A DNA stretch of 64,000 nucleotides, from assembly GCF_021246465.1 (NCBI RefSeq), contig NZ_JAHRHK010000005.1:42958-106957 (forward strand), read 5' to 3'. Position 1 is the first letter of the stretch; each line of letters begins with the position of its first letter. The position numbers and the translations under genes were made by a program. This DNA comes from Nocardioides sp. R-C-SC26. Lineage in GTDB: Bacteria; Actinomycetota; Actinomycetes; Propionibacteriales; Nocardioidaceae. The notes under the pieces are model-generated. The model did not search any database. It saw only the letters and a program-made list of their open reading frames with translations, and was not told the DNA's origin. This document shows, piece after piece, positions 1-8,750 of the stretch.

Positions 1-50
1 CCCCCCCCCCCCCCCGCGGCGCCCCCCCCGCCCCCCCGCCGGGGCGCCCC
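1..50. other. C-rich low-complexity window edge
   Basis: The first 50 bases are almost entirely C with a few G, including runs of 15, 8 and 7 C. Nothing else in the window looks like this. It is best read as a contig end or a sequencing/assembly artefact overlying the start of the metalloprotease gene, not as biology. Confidence 0.6.
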
Positions 51-3000
51 CGGCGACCCTGCTCGCCGTCGGCCTGATGCCGGCCCTGGCACCGTCGTCG
101 TCCGCCGCCGACGATCCGGCGCCGCGGCTCGATCCGCTCCCGACGCTGTCGCTCGGCAAGCGGCTGCTCTCGGTCGAATTCGACCCCGTCACGGCCACGC
201 CGGCTCCGGGCGCGCCCTTCACCGTGCGCGGGTCGGTGCACCGACTCACCCAGGACACCCTCGCGCTGCTCGGCGCGACCAGCGCCGCCACCTTCACCCT
301 CGCGGTCGACGACGCCCGGGGCGCGACCCTGGCGACTCGCCGGGTCACCACAGCACCCGACGGCAGCTTCACCGTCACGATCCCGGCCTCGGCCACCGAG
401 GCGGTCGCCACCGACGACGGCGCCGTGTCGCTCGCGCTGCGCGCCCTGGACGTGCGGTCCGGCGACGGGTTCCAGAGCACGCCGGGCGACGAGGCCGGCT
501 CGACGTCGGTGGCGCTGCGCTCGCGGGCACGTGGGCTGCGCGTGGTGAATCGGTTCGTCTCCTCCCGCGGATGGGTCAAGCCCGGGGAGAAGTACCCCTC
601 GAGCATCGTGGTGACCAACCCGACCAGTAAGGCCGTCAGCGGTGCTCGGGTCGAGCTCACCGCGCCCGTCGGCACCCGGTTCCTCACGGCGAGCGGCCCG
701 GGCTCGACGTCGGTCACCGAGTCCGACCTGACGTGGCGGGTGCCCCGCGTGGCGGCAGGCCGTTCGGTGACGCTCGTCGTCGATCAACGGGCGGCCTCGC
801 TCCGACAACTGCCCACGTTGGTGTGGCGCGACCTCTCCACGACAGCCGTGCTCACCACCGGTGGCCGCACCGCGGGCCGGTCGACGAGCCACGGGCCGAA
901 GGTGATCCCGCCGGGCGGCGCCTACGACTCCGCGCGCTACGGCGATCGGCCGTTCCCCGTCGTCCCGGTGCAGTACACCGACCGGCGCTACGTCGACGGA
1001 CACTCCGGCGCGGGCTTGGAGCGTGTGATCAATTCGCCGGCGAACCCCGGATCGACCTTCAACCTCTTCCAGGAGATGTCGTTGGGCCAGCTCTACCCCC
1101 ACGGCACGGTGCCCTCGGCGGGCATCGCCTCGGCGGACTTCGACTACGCGCCCGGCTTCCCGACCTACCGCACCGATCTGACCAAGGTGAACACCTGCAC
1201 CGGGGTCACCTTGAGCGACCTGGGCGCGACGGCGTTCGGCAGCCCGCTCTACTCCGAGCGGATCACCGACGGCGTCTACAACCTGCCCGGCACCACCGGC
1301 TACTACGGCGCGGACGGCAACGGTTCGGCCGTGATCGGCAGCCTGACCGGCATCGCGGCGCTGCAGAACATCGACAGCGGATGCGGTGACACCTCGAAGA
1401 TCGTGCAGGACGCCGCGGCGCTCGCCGACCCCGAGATCGATTACAACGACTACGACACCGACAAGGACGGCCTGGTCGACTTCTTCATGGTCGTCTACGC
1501 CGGCTGCGGTGGCCACGGCGAGTCGCAGGGCCTGGGCGGCGACCTCGCCTGCGGCCTGCCCTACGACAACATCTGGCCGCACTCCAGCTCCCTGGAGTAC
1601 TCGGTGACCGACCCGGTGACCGGCCTCGACGGATTCGCCACCGACGACCAGCTCCGCGACCTCGAGGGGCGCCCGCTCTACTGGACCGACGGCTCCTTCA
1701 CCAAGCAGACCACGCGGAAGACCGCTCACAAGGTCTTCGTGCGCGTGGGGCCGTACAACCTCAACCCGGAGACCGCGATCGAACGCGCCTCGGTGATCTC
1801 CCACGAGTACGGCCACTCCCTCGGCCTGCCCGACTTCTACACGACCGGCTCGGCGACCTACTACGACGACTGGACGCTGATGTCGAGCGACAAGTCGCAG
1901 AACATCGACGCCTACGGTCGCCAGGAGCTCGGGTGGGTCGTGCCCGAGGTGCTCGGCAAGGGTTCGCGCACCGTCAGGTCCTGGCCGGACTCCAAGCAGG
2001 ACACCGGCGTGATCCGCTGGCGCACGGCGTCGGGCGAGCCCTACGTGCTGCGCCGCGGACGCGACGGCATCGTGCACAACTCGCGGATGTACGTCGCGAA
2101 GCTCCCGGGGCGGGTGTTGATGAAGCCCTCCGCGTTCGACACCGGCGTCAAGGCCAGCAAGTCCCACGCCTGGTTCTCGGGGTCCGGCAACGACTTCGGC
2201 TGCAACGCGACCGGCGGCGGGCACAACCTCGACCTCTCGCTGCCGGCGCTGGCGAAGCTGCCCTCGGGCTCGAGGGTCAGCCTCAGCATGAAGTCGTACT
2301 TCTCCATCGAGTGGGACTTCGACTACGGCTTCGTGCTGACGTCGAAGAACGGCGGTGGTGACTGGCGATCGAACGCCTCGACCCGGCAGGTGCCGACGAC
2401 CACGGCGTCGTCCAACCCGAACAGCAACGCCTGTCAGGGCACGTACGGCAACGGGATCACCGGCTCCAGCTCGTCCTACTCCGACCCGTTGACCGCCCAG
2501 CTCGACCGCACGCTCGGCAACCAGCCGGCACCGTCGTTCATCGCCGACACCTTCGACGTCAGCGACCTGGCCGGAGCGACGTCGCCGGTCATCCGGTTCA
2601 GCTACGCCACCGACCCCGGCCTGGCCCTGCCCGGCTGGTTCATCGACGACGTCAAGGTCACCGCCACGCTCCCCTCAGGGACGACGAAGGTGATCTACCG
2701 CTCCGACTTCGAGAAGTCCGGCGGTCCGCGCGACCCCTTCGTCTTCAACGGCGGCTGCAAGCCCGGCGTCCCAGGGGGCAAGTGCACCGACGGCTGGCAG
2801 TACGTGCGGGCCGGAGCGCGCTCGTCCGACTTCGATCACGCCTACTACCTGGAGATGCGCGACCGCTCGGGCTTCGACCTCGACGGCCGCGGCCAGATCG
2901 ACCGCGACCCGATCAGCTGGCAGCCCGGCCTCTTCCTGGCCTATGCCGACGAGTCACGCGGCTACGGCAACAACGGCGTCGACAAGGCGCCGGCGCAGAC

Positions 3001-3292
3001 GCCGCTGGACGCCGTCCCGCAGCCGGGCGAGATGAACCCGAACCTGGCCGACGCGGCCTTCACCGCCACCAAGGCCCGGTCGACGTACTCCGACTTCGGG
3101 GCCGGTCATGTCGACAACTACACCAACCCGACCGGTGCAGGTCGATGGGTGCTGCGGTTCGACTGCCTGGCGTTCCGGGTGCTCGGCCTGCGAGGGGCCG
3201 GCGTCGGACCGCGTCGCTCCGACGGCGACCTGAGCGGGACCGTGCGGATCCGCACCGGCCCGGGCTGCGCTGGCTTCGACTACGACTACTGA
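2..3292 (+). CDS. Secreted M6 family (immune inhibitor A-like) metalloprotease, 5' partial
   Basis: Predicted secreted zinc endopeptidase. The frame is open to the window edge; the first ATG, at 77, lies inside a signal-peptide hydrophobic core (LLAVGLMPALA), so the true start lies upstream and the 5' end is missing or corrupted by the C run. Counting from that ATG, residues about 150-260 resemble a DUF11/CARDB-like adhesive module, the catalytic domain follows, and the zinc motif HEYGHSLGLPD starts at residue 576 (His576, Glu577, His580), typical of family M6. A beta-rich C-terminal region follows and the protein ends FDYDY. It probably degrades extracellular protein; its substrate cannot be read from sequence. 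It converges on the SRPBCC gene, with a hairpin between them. Confidence 0.85.
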   Translation, partial: PPPPPRRPPRPPAGAPPATLLAVGLMPALAPSSSAADDPAPRLDPLPTLSLGKRLLSVEFDPVTATPAPGAPFTVRGSVHRLTQDTLALLGATSAATFTLAVDDARGATLATRRVTTAPDGSFTVTIPASATEAVATDDGAVSLALRALDVRSGDGFQSTPGDEAGSTSVALRSRARGLRVVNRFVSSRGWVKPGEKYPSSIVVTNPTSKAVSGARVELTAPVGTRFLTASGPGSTSVTESDLTWRVPRVAAGRSVTLVVDQRAASLRQLPTLVWRDLSTTAVLTTGGRTAGRSTSHGPKVIPPGGAYDSARYGDRPFPVVPVQYTDRRYVDGHSGAGLERVINSPANPGSTFNLFQEMSLGQLYPHGTVPSAGIASADFDYAPGFPTYRTDLTKVNTCTGVTLSDLGATAFGSPLYSERITDGVYNLPGTTGYYGADGNGSAVIGSLTGIAALQNIDSGCGDTSKIVQDAAALADPEIDYNDYDTDKDGLVDFFMVVYAGCGGHGESQGLGGDLACGLPYDNIWPHSSSLEYSVTDPVTGLDGFATDDQLRDLEGRPLYWTDGSFTKQTTRKTAHKVFVRVGPYNLNPETAIERASVISHEYGHSLGLPDFYTTGSATYYDDWTLMSSDKSQNIDAYGRQELGWVVPEVLGKGSRTVRSWPDSKQDTGVIRWRTASGEPYVLRRGRDGIVHNSRMYVAKLPGRVLMKPSAFDTGVKASKSHAWFSGSGNDFGCNATGGGHNLDLSLPALAKLPSGSRVSLSMKSYFSIEWDFDYGFVLTSKNGGGDWRSNASTRQVPTTTASSNPNSNACQGTYGNGITGSSSSYSDPLTAQLDRTLGNQPAPSFIADTFDVSDLAGATSPVIRFSYATDPGLALPGWFIDDVKVTATLPSGTTKVIYRSDFEKSGGPRDPFVFNGGCKPGVPGGKCTDGWQYVRAGARSSDFDHAYYLEMRDRSGFDLDGRGQIDRDPISWQPGLFLAYADESRGYGNNGVDKAPAQTPLDAVPQPGEMNPNLADAAFTATKARSTYSDFGAGHVDNYTNPTGAGRWVLRFDCLAFRVLGLRGAGVGPRRSDGDLSGTVRIRTGPGCAGFDYDY

Positions 3293-3306
3293 TCACCACA
3301 CGGCGT

Positions 3307-3347
3307 CTCGACAGGCTCGACACCGTTCGGTGGTCGAGCCTGTCGAG
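3307..3347. terminator. Strong hairpin between convergent genes; REP-like family member
   Basis: Perfect 15-base arms (CTCGACAGGCTCGAC at 3307-3321 and its complement at 3333-3347) around an 11-base loop that can pair further. It lies between the M6 protease (+) and SRPBCC (-) stops, so it can end transcription both ways. The same sequence recurs near 14.3 kb and in the gyrA tail, so it is also a dispersed repeat. Confidence 0.7.
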
Positions 3348-3402
3348 GCCGTGGCAGCCCGGTGAGGCCGGGCGCGCTCCTCGACCGCCGGGGTGGCCCG
3401 AA

Positions 3403-3870
3403 TCAGGCGGAGGCCTCGGCCTCGGCCTTGATCTTGGCCAGGGTCTCCTGCATCCCGTCCTTGAGGTGCTGGGTGAAGCCGTCGACGCCCCCGAGGATCG
3501 TCTTGGTCAGCACGATCGACACGGCCGAGACGCCCTGCGGGAGCTCACGGCGCTGGGTCAGCGTCGTGCCGCCGGCGGCGTTCTCCTCCAACTGGAAGCT
3601 CCAGATGGTGCGGTTCTCCTTGATCCGCAGCGCGAAGTCGCGGTGCGGCTCGAACCGGACGACCTTGGAGCTGGTGGGCCAGAACAGCGGGCCCTTGCGG
3701 TTGAGGTTCTTGATCGTGGCGCCCTGCTTCACCACACCGCCCTTGACCGTGCTGCGCACGACCTGGGGGCTCCACCGCGCCATCGCGGGGACGTCGCTCA
3801 CCAGCGCCCACACCTGGGCGGGGGTCGCGGCGATGTCGATGCTCTGCTCAAGCTCTTCGTACTCGGCCAT
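3403..3870 (-). CDS. SRPBCC family (polyketide cyclase/START-like) protein
   Basis: 155-residue single-domain protein with a START/SRPBCC pattern: it begins MAEYEELEQSIDI, continues with APAQVWALVSDVPAMARWSP and has a long C-terminal helix (ILGGVDGFTQHLKDGMQ). Family members bind hydrophobic ligands in a deep pocket; the ligand here is unknown and no catalytic role can be assigned. No signal peptide or membrane segment, so cytoplasmic. It is the last minus-strand gene after cca and the PLP enzyme, 119 bp downstream of the latter, so it may be read from the same transcript or its own promoter. Confidence 0.85.
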   Translation of the reverse strand: MAEYEELEQSIDIAATPAQVWALVSDVPAMARWSPQVVRSTVKGGVVKQGATIKNLNRKGPLFWPTSSKVVRFEPHRDFALRIKENRTIWSFQLEENAAGGTTLTQRRELPQGVSAVSIVLTKTILGGVDGFTQHLKDGMQETLAKIKAEAEASA

Positions 3871-3989
3871 GGCCGCAACCTACGCGCCGGTAACGATGGC
3901 GTCACGGTGGCCCGCATCGTGATCGTCACCACACCGGGCATCGATCCGCGTCCTCCGGCGCCACCCTGCGACGCGTTCGGGATGCTGGG

Positions 3990-4961
3990 TCAGCCGCGCG
4001 GTCCGTGGGTGGCCAGCCAGAGAACCGGTCCGGCGAGGGCTCCGGCGCGGTCCAACTCGCGGATCGCCGCCAACGCCTTGCCGGTGTAGACGGGCTCGAC
4101 CTCCACCCCGGACGCTGCGGCGCGCTCCACCTCGGCCACCGACGCAGGCGTCGGGTCGCCGTAGGTGCTGCCAAGCCAGTCGGCACGCAGGTCCAGCTCG
4201 ACGTCGGGCACGTGCGGCACGCCCTCGGCACCGCGGTCGAGCAGCAGTTGGCGGGTGCGACCGATCAGCCTGCCGATCGCGACGGCGTCCAGGCGCACCA
4301 TGTCGTTGACGACGACGCCGAGCACCCGCGTGCCCTCGTCCCCGCGGCGGAGTCCGGCCCACCTCAGTCCCAGCTCGAGTCCGGCCACTGTGCCGCCGGA
4401 TCCGACCGGCACCACCAGCACCGATGGCTCGGGGAGTTCGCCGGCTGCGACCTGGGCGGCGAGCTCGAACGCGACGTCGACGTAGGCCAGCGACCCGACG
4501 GCGTTGGAGCCGCCGGCAGGCAGATACCAGGGCCGGTAGCGGGCGAGCAGCCACGGTGCGGCCATCTTCAGGCGCGTGGGCGTCGCGTAGCGATGCAGCC
4601 GCGCACCGGACGCCGTCAGCCGTCGGAGCTGGTCGCGTACGTGGTCGTCGACGGGCTGGTCGACGAGCCCGAGCACCGTGCGCAGGCCGTGCTCGGCTCC
4701 GTACAGCGCGCACGCCAGACCCCAGTGCGTGCCGATGCCGCCGACGGTGAAGAGCGTCGAGACGCCGCGACGCTGCGCCTCGGGGATGATCCACTCGAGC
4801 TTGCGCACCTTGTTGCCGCCCCAGCGGCCCTCGCCGAAGGCGCCCTCGTCCTTGACCCAGACCTCGGCGTCGAACCCGAGATCCAGTCGGCGTACCGGCG
4901 TGGGCGTCGCACCCAGCGGCAGGTGGGTCAGGCCCGGCGCACGAAGCGCGAGCTCGCTCAC
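3990..4961 (-). CDS. PLP-dependent D-cysteine desulfhydrase / ACC deaminase family enzyme
   Basis: 323-residue fold-type II PLP enzyme. The motif GGNKVRKLEW near residues 48-57 carries the likely Schiff-base lysine (Lys51), and a glycine-rich phosphate loop (VPVGSGGTVAG) follows at mid-protein. Family members deaminate 1-aminocyclopropane-1-carboxylate or release sulfide from D-cysteine; sequence alone does not separate these. The start is the GTG at 4961, which shares four bases (GTGA) with the stop of cca, so translation is probably coupled. An ATG-initiated reading would run far into cca and was rejected. The C-terminus (LWLATHGPRG) is normal for the family. Confidence 0.85.
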   Translation of the reverse strand: MSELALRAPGLTHLPLGATPTPVRRLDLGFDAEVWVKDEGAFGEGRWGGNKVRKLEWIIPEAQRRGVSTLFTVGGIGTHWGLACALYGAEHGLRTVLGLVDQPVDDHVRDQLRRLTASGARLHRYATPTRLKMAAPWLLARYRPWYLPAGGSNAVGSLAYVDVAFELAAQVAAGELPEPSVLVVPVGSGGTVAGLELGLRWAGLRRGDEGTRVLGVVVNDMVRLDAVAIGRLIGRTRQLLLDRGAEGVPHVPDVELDLRADWLGSTYGDPTPASVAEVERAAASGVEVEPVYTGKALAAIRELDRAGALAGPVLWLATHGPRG

Positions 4962-6463
4962 GCGCGGTCGCCCCGGGCGGCCCACCAGGCGAGCAGCCGC
5001 TCGCGGGCGGCGTCCTCGCCGATCACGCCGTCGTCGAGTCGGACGTCGAGCAGGAACCGGTAGGCCTCGCCCACGTCGCGGCCAGGCCCGATACCGAGCA
5101 GCTCCATGATCTGGTTGCCGTCGAGCTCGGGCCGCATCGCGGCGAGCTCCTCCTCGGCCGAGAGCCGCTCGATGCGCGCCTCGAGGTCGTCGTAGGTCCG
5201 GCGGAGCCGCTCGGCCTTGCGGCGGTTGCGCGTGGTGCAGTCGGCGCGGGTCAGGATGTGCAGGCGATCGAGCTGGTCGCCGGCGTCGCGCACGTAGCGA
5301 CGCACCGCCGAGTCGGTCCACTCACCCGTCCCGTAGCCGTGGAAGCGCAGGTGCAGCTCGACGAGCTGGGCCACCGACTCGGTCTCGTCGGTGGAGAAGC
5401 GCAGCGCCCGCATCCGCTTGGTGGTGATCTTGGCGCCCACGACGTCGTGGTGGTGGAAGGTCACCGTGCCGTCGTCGAGGAAGCGCCGCGTCTTCGGCTT
5501 GCCCACGTCGTGCATGAGGGCGGCGAAGCGGCTGACGAAGTCGGGGCCATCTCCGGGAAGACGCGACTCGAGCTCGATCGCCTGCTCGAGCACCGTCAGG
5601 GTGTGCTCGTAGACGTCCTTGTGGCGGTGGTGCTCGTCGCGCTCCAGACGCAGCGCCGGCAGCTCGGGGAGCACGTGCTCGGCCAGGCCGGTGTCGACCA
5701 GCAGAGCCAGGCCCAGCCGCGGGTAGGGCGCGCAGATCAGCTTCACCAGCTCATCGCGCACGCGCTCGGCCGAGACGATCGTGATCCGGTCGGCCATGTC
5801 GCGCATCGCGTCGACGACCTCGGGCGCGACGGTGAAGCCGAGCTGGGCGGCGAACCGCGCCGCGCGCATCATCCGCAGCGGGTCGTCGTCGAAGGAGGAC
5901 TCGGGCGTACCGGGCGTGCGCAGCACCCGGTGGGCGAGATCGACGATGCCGCCGAAGGGGTCCTCGAAGACGCTGCCGGGCACCGAGACCGCCATCGCGT
6001 TCACGGTGAAGTCGCGGCGTCCGAGATCGCCGGCGAGGTTGTCTCCGTAGACGACCTCGGGCTTGCGGCTGTCGGGGTCGTAGGTCTCCGAGCGGTACGT
6101 CGTCACCTCCACGATCCATTCGCCCTTGCGGGCGCCGATCGTGCCGAAGTCGCGCCCCATGTCCCACCAGGCGTCGCCCCAGGCGCGGAGCACCTTCTCC
6201 GACACCTCCGGCCGGGCGGACGTCGTGAAGTCCAGGTCGGTGTGAGATCGGCCGAGCATCGCGTCGCGGACGGGGCCGCCGACGAGGTGCAACTGGTGGC
6301 CGGTGCGGGCGAACCGCTCGCCGAGATCGTCGAGCAGGGGCGCCAACCGCGCCAGCTCGGCACTCACCCGCTGCTGCACCTCGACCATCGAGAGCGGCTC
6401 GGCCGGAACCGCAGCGGCCGCGGACGGCGTGGCGCGGGCAGGGTGGGAGGACGGCGCGGACAC
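4958..6463 (-). CDS. cca: CCA tRNA nucleotidyltransferase
   Basis: 501-residue enzyme that adds or repairs the 3' CCA of tRNAs. The N-terminal polymerase-beta-type domain has the motif LVGGPVRDAMLG followed by DLDF (metal-binding aspartates) near residues 60-80. An RNA-binding helix region follows, then an HD domain with ALMHDVGKPKTR near residue 310. It starts at a GTG preceded at six bases by TAGGAT, so the transcript is probably leaderless. It is divergent from the DUF6049-murJ operon, which matches the mycobacterial pcnA-mviN arrangement except that the NUDIX gene often found between them is absent. In this window the tRNA-Ala and tRNA-Leu genes encode CCA, while tRNA-Ile does not and would need this enzyme. 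Confidence 0.95.
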   Translation of the reverse strand: MSAPSSHPARATPSAAAAVPAEPLSMVEVQQRVSAELARLAPLLDDLGERFARTGHQLHLVGGPVRDAMLGRSHTDLDFTTSARPEVSEKVLRAWGDAWWDMGRDFGTIGARKGEWIVEVTTYRSETYDPDSRKPEVVYGDNLAGDLGRRDFTVNAMAVSVPGSVFEDPFGGIVDLAHRVLRTPGTPESSFDDDPLRMMRAARFAAQLGFTVAPEVVDAMRDMADRITIVSAERVRDELVKLICAPYPRLGLALLVDTGLAEHVLPELPALRLERDEHHRHKDVYEHTLTVLEQAIELESRLPGDGPDFVSRFAALMHDVGKPKTRRFLDDGTVTFHHHDVVGAKITTKRMRALRFSTDETESVAQLVELHLRFHGYGTGEWTDSAVRRYVRDAGDQLDRLHILTRADCTTRNRRKAERLRRTYDDLEARIERLSAEEELAAMRPELDGNQIMELLGIGPGRDVGEAYRFLLDVRLDDGVIGEDAARERLLAWWAARGDRA

Positions 6464-6475
6464 GGCCCGATCCTA
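6464..6475 (-). promoter_or_regulatory. Leaderless promoter of cca
   Basis: On the minus strand the -10 hexamer TAGGAT (6475-6470) is followed after six bases by the GTG of cca at 6463. This is the actinobacterial TANNNT-N6/7-start pattern of leaderless mRNAs. No clear -35 box is seen. Confidence 0.55.
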
Positions 6476-6526
6476 TTTGAGTCCGACGGGGCTGGCGCGC
6501 GCGGCCGGACCGACCCGGGGCGGGGC

Positions 6527-6539
6527 TACCCTCATGCCC
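6527..6539 (+). promoter_or_regulatory. Leaderless promoter of the DUF6049-murJ operon
   Basis: TACCCT at 6527-6532 is followed after seven bases by GTG at 6540. An ATG at 6534 would lie only one base after the -10 and so is an unlikely start; this decides the start of the DUF6049 gene. Confidence 0.55.
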
Positions 6540-8750
6540 GTGGTCTCCCCGCCGTCGATCCTGCGCGACCTCAGCCTGGGTCCGCCGATCGTCGGCGTGG
6601 CGAGCGGCACCAGGCGCGGGGGTCGTGCCGATCGGATCGCGGCGATCGTGCTCCTCGCGCCACTCATCGCCACCCTGCTGCTGCTCGCACCCGCGACGCA
6701 GGCGCCGGCGAGCGCGGCCCCGGCTGCGCCGAACGACGACGCCCCGCTGCGCGTCGTCATCGACGCGATGGCCCCGGCCTACGTCCCCGAGCGCGGCAAC
6801 GTCATCGTCGCCGGCACCGTGACCAATCGCAGCGAGGAGACCTGGACGACGATCAACCTCTACGCCGTCTGGGGTGGATCGCTGGGACCGCTGCGCAGTC
6901 CGGGCGAGTTGGCGGCGGCCGCGGCCTCGCCGAGCGACGCCCCGTTCGGGGATCGGATCGTCTACGAGGGCAAGCCGGGCAAGATCGATTCCCTGGAGCC
7001 CGGCGCGAGCGCGACCTTCACCGTCACCGTGCCGGCCTCGGCACTCCCCACCGACGGCGGCGGCGCCTACCTGTTCGGTATCCACGCCTCCGGTCAGAGC
7101 GACAGCACCCCGCGCGACTTGGTGACCGACGGTCGCGCCCGCACCTTCCTGCCCTACCTCCCGTCGCGGGTGACCACACCGGTCGACGTGGCGATCGTCC
7201 TCCCCCTGACGCGGGCGATCACCTACGCGGGCGACGGATCGGTCGACGGCACCGGCGAGTGGCAGCGCACGCTCAGCTCCGGCGGGCGGCTCGCCGACCT
7301 CCTCGACTTCGCCGGGTCCGCCGGCGGCCGCCCGGTGTCGTGGCTGGTCGACCCGGCGCTGATCGACGCCGTCGACCGACTCCGTCAGGGCAACCCGGGT
7401 CGCTCGCTCGCCCCGACCGTCACCGAGCCCACTCCCGGGGACGGCGAGACCGGCACGGCCGCGCCGCTCGCCGAGACCGATCCCGACGCCGAGGCCGACC
7501 CGGTCATCGCCACCGCGCAGAGCTGGATGGCCGAGGCGACCGATCGCCTGGGCTCCGCGGCCGACGTGCTCGCGCTGCCCTACGGCAATCTCGACGTTCC
7601 GGCGACCCTCGCCCACGCTCCCGCACTGCTCGCGGAGGCGCGGACGCTCGGTGCCGACGCCCTCGGCGAGGCCGGTATCGAGACCACGCCGGCCCTGGCC
7701 TCGCCCGGCGGCTACCTCGACGCCGCGTCGATCACGACCGCGGGCGACGACACCACGGTGCTCGCGACCGACCTGATGTTCCCCGGCTACGCGCCGGCGG
7801 TCGCCGCGGTCGACGGCGTCGACGTCGTCGTCACCTCCTCCGGCGCGAGCGCCGGCTCACCCGGGCCCCGGCCGACGCAGAGCGCCGTCGGCCTGCGCCA
7901 ACGGATCCTCGCGGAGGCCGCCGTCCGGGCGCTGCGCTCCACGCAGCCGCCGCTGACCGTGCTGCTGCCGACCGAGTGGGGGCTGAGCTCGGCCTCGGCG
8001 TTCTGGTCGGGCCTGGACGCACCGTGGCTGAACCTGGTCGGCGTCTCCGACATCGCCGCGAACACGGCCTCCACGTCGGTCGATCCGGCGGCGCTGACCT
8101 ACCCCGAGCTCCAGAGCCGTCGCGAGCTCGATCCCGAGTTCTTCGAGCGGATCGCCGCGCTGGTCACCGAAGGCGGAACCCTGCAACGCGTCCTGGTCGG
8201 CAACGAGACCCTGGCCGACGTCGTCACGCGGCAGGCGCTGACCGGCGCGGCCTACAGCGTGCGCAACTCACCCAGCGCCGGTCGGCTCGCGCTGGCCCGC
8301 ATGCAGGGCTGGTTCTCCGACGTCTTCGACTCGCTGCAACTGCGCGCCACCGAGGGCGTCACGCTCTCGAGCCAGTCGGGCACGTTCCTCGTCACCGTCG
8401 CCAACGACCTCGACCAGACCGTGCGCGTCGGCATCCGCGCCGAGGCCGACGGCGGCATCACCGTGCGCGCGGCCGACCCGGTGCAGATCGGTCCGCGCAG
8501 CCGCGCCAACGTGCTGGTCACCGCGACCACCCGCACCAACAAGGTGCACAACGTGGAGCTGTTCCTCACCGACGAGGACGGCGTCCGGTTGGGCAGTGCC
8601 GACCAGGTGCCGATCCGGTCGGTCCAGGTCAGCGACGTGATCTGGGTGATCATGGGCACCGGGATCGGCGTGCTCTTCATCGCCATCGCGATCCGGCTCG
8701 CGCGCCGCATCCGGGCCGCCCGCAGGGGCGCACCGGCGGAGACGGCGTGA
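6540..8750 (+). CDS. DUF6049 family membrane-anchored exported protein
   Basis: 736 residues if started at the leaderless GTG. An N-terminal hydrophobic segment (about residues 33-55, IVLLAPLIATLLLLAP) ends in an Ala-rich cleavage-like region. A very large outside domain follows, and one C-terminal membrane segment (VIWVIMGTGIGVLFIAIAI) ends in an Arg-rich cytoplasmic tail. It corresponds by position to mycobacterial Rv3909, always beside mviN/murJ; its molecular role is not established. The outside part opens with a beta-sandwich-like section and has no catalytic motif that I recognise. Its stop overlaps the murJ start by four bases (GTGA), so the two are probably translationally coupled and act together in envelope assembly. 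Confidence 0.85.
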   Translation: MVSPPSILRDLSLGPPIVGVASGTRRGGRADRIAAIVLLAPLIATLLLLAPATQAPASAAPAAPNDDAPLRVVIDAMAPAYVPERGNVIVAGTVTNRSEETWTTINLYAVWGGSLGPLRSPGELAAAAASPSDAPFGDRIVYEGKPGKIDSLEPGASATFTVTVPASALPTDGGGAYLFGIHASGQSDSTPRDLVTDGRARTFLPYLPSRVTTPVDVAIVLPLTRAITYAGDGSVDGTGEWQRTLSSGGRLADLLDFAGSAGGRPVSWLVDPALIDAVDRLRQGNPGRSLAPTVTEPTPGDGETGTAAPLAETDPDAEADPVIATAQSWMAEATDRLGSAADVLALPYGNLDVPATLAHAPALLAEARTLGADALGEAGIETTPALASPGGYLDAASITTAGDDTTVLATDLMFPGYAPAVAAVDGVDVVVTSSGASAGSPGPRPTQSAVGLRQRILAEAAVRALRSTQPPLTVLLPTEWGLSSASAFWSGLDAPWLNLVGVSDIAANTASTSVDPAALTYPELQSRRELDPEFFERIAALVTEGGTLQRVLVGNETLADVVTRQALTGAAYSVRNSPSAGRLALARMQGWFSDVFDSLQLRATEGVTLSSQSGTFLVTVANDLDQTVRVGIRAEADGGITVRAADPVQIGPRSRANVLVTATTRTNKVHNVELFLTDEDGVRLGSADQVPIRSVQVSDVIWVIMGTGIGVLFIAIAIRLARRIRAARRGAPAETA

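Noticed and set aside
5258..8746. Very long plus-strand open frame continuing upstream of murJ
   Set aside because: It is antisense to cca and out of frame with DUF6049, with His/Arg/Val-rich low-complexity translation; only the part from 8747 has family similarity. High GC removes stops in shadow frames.
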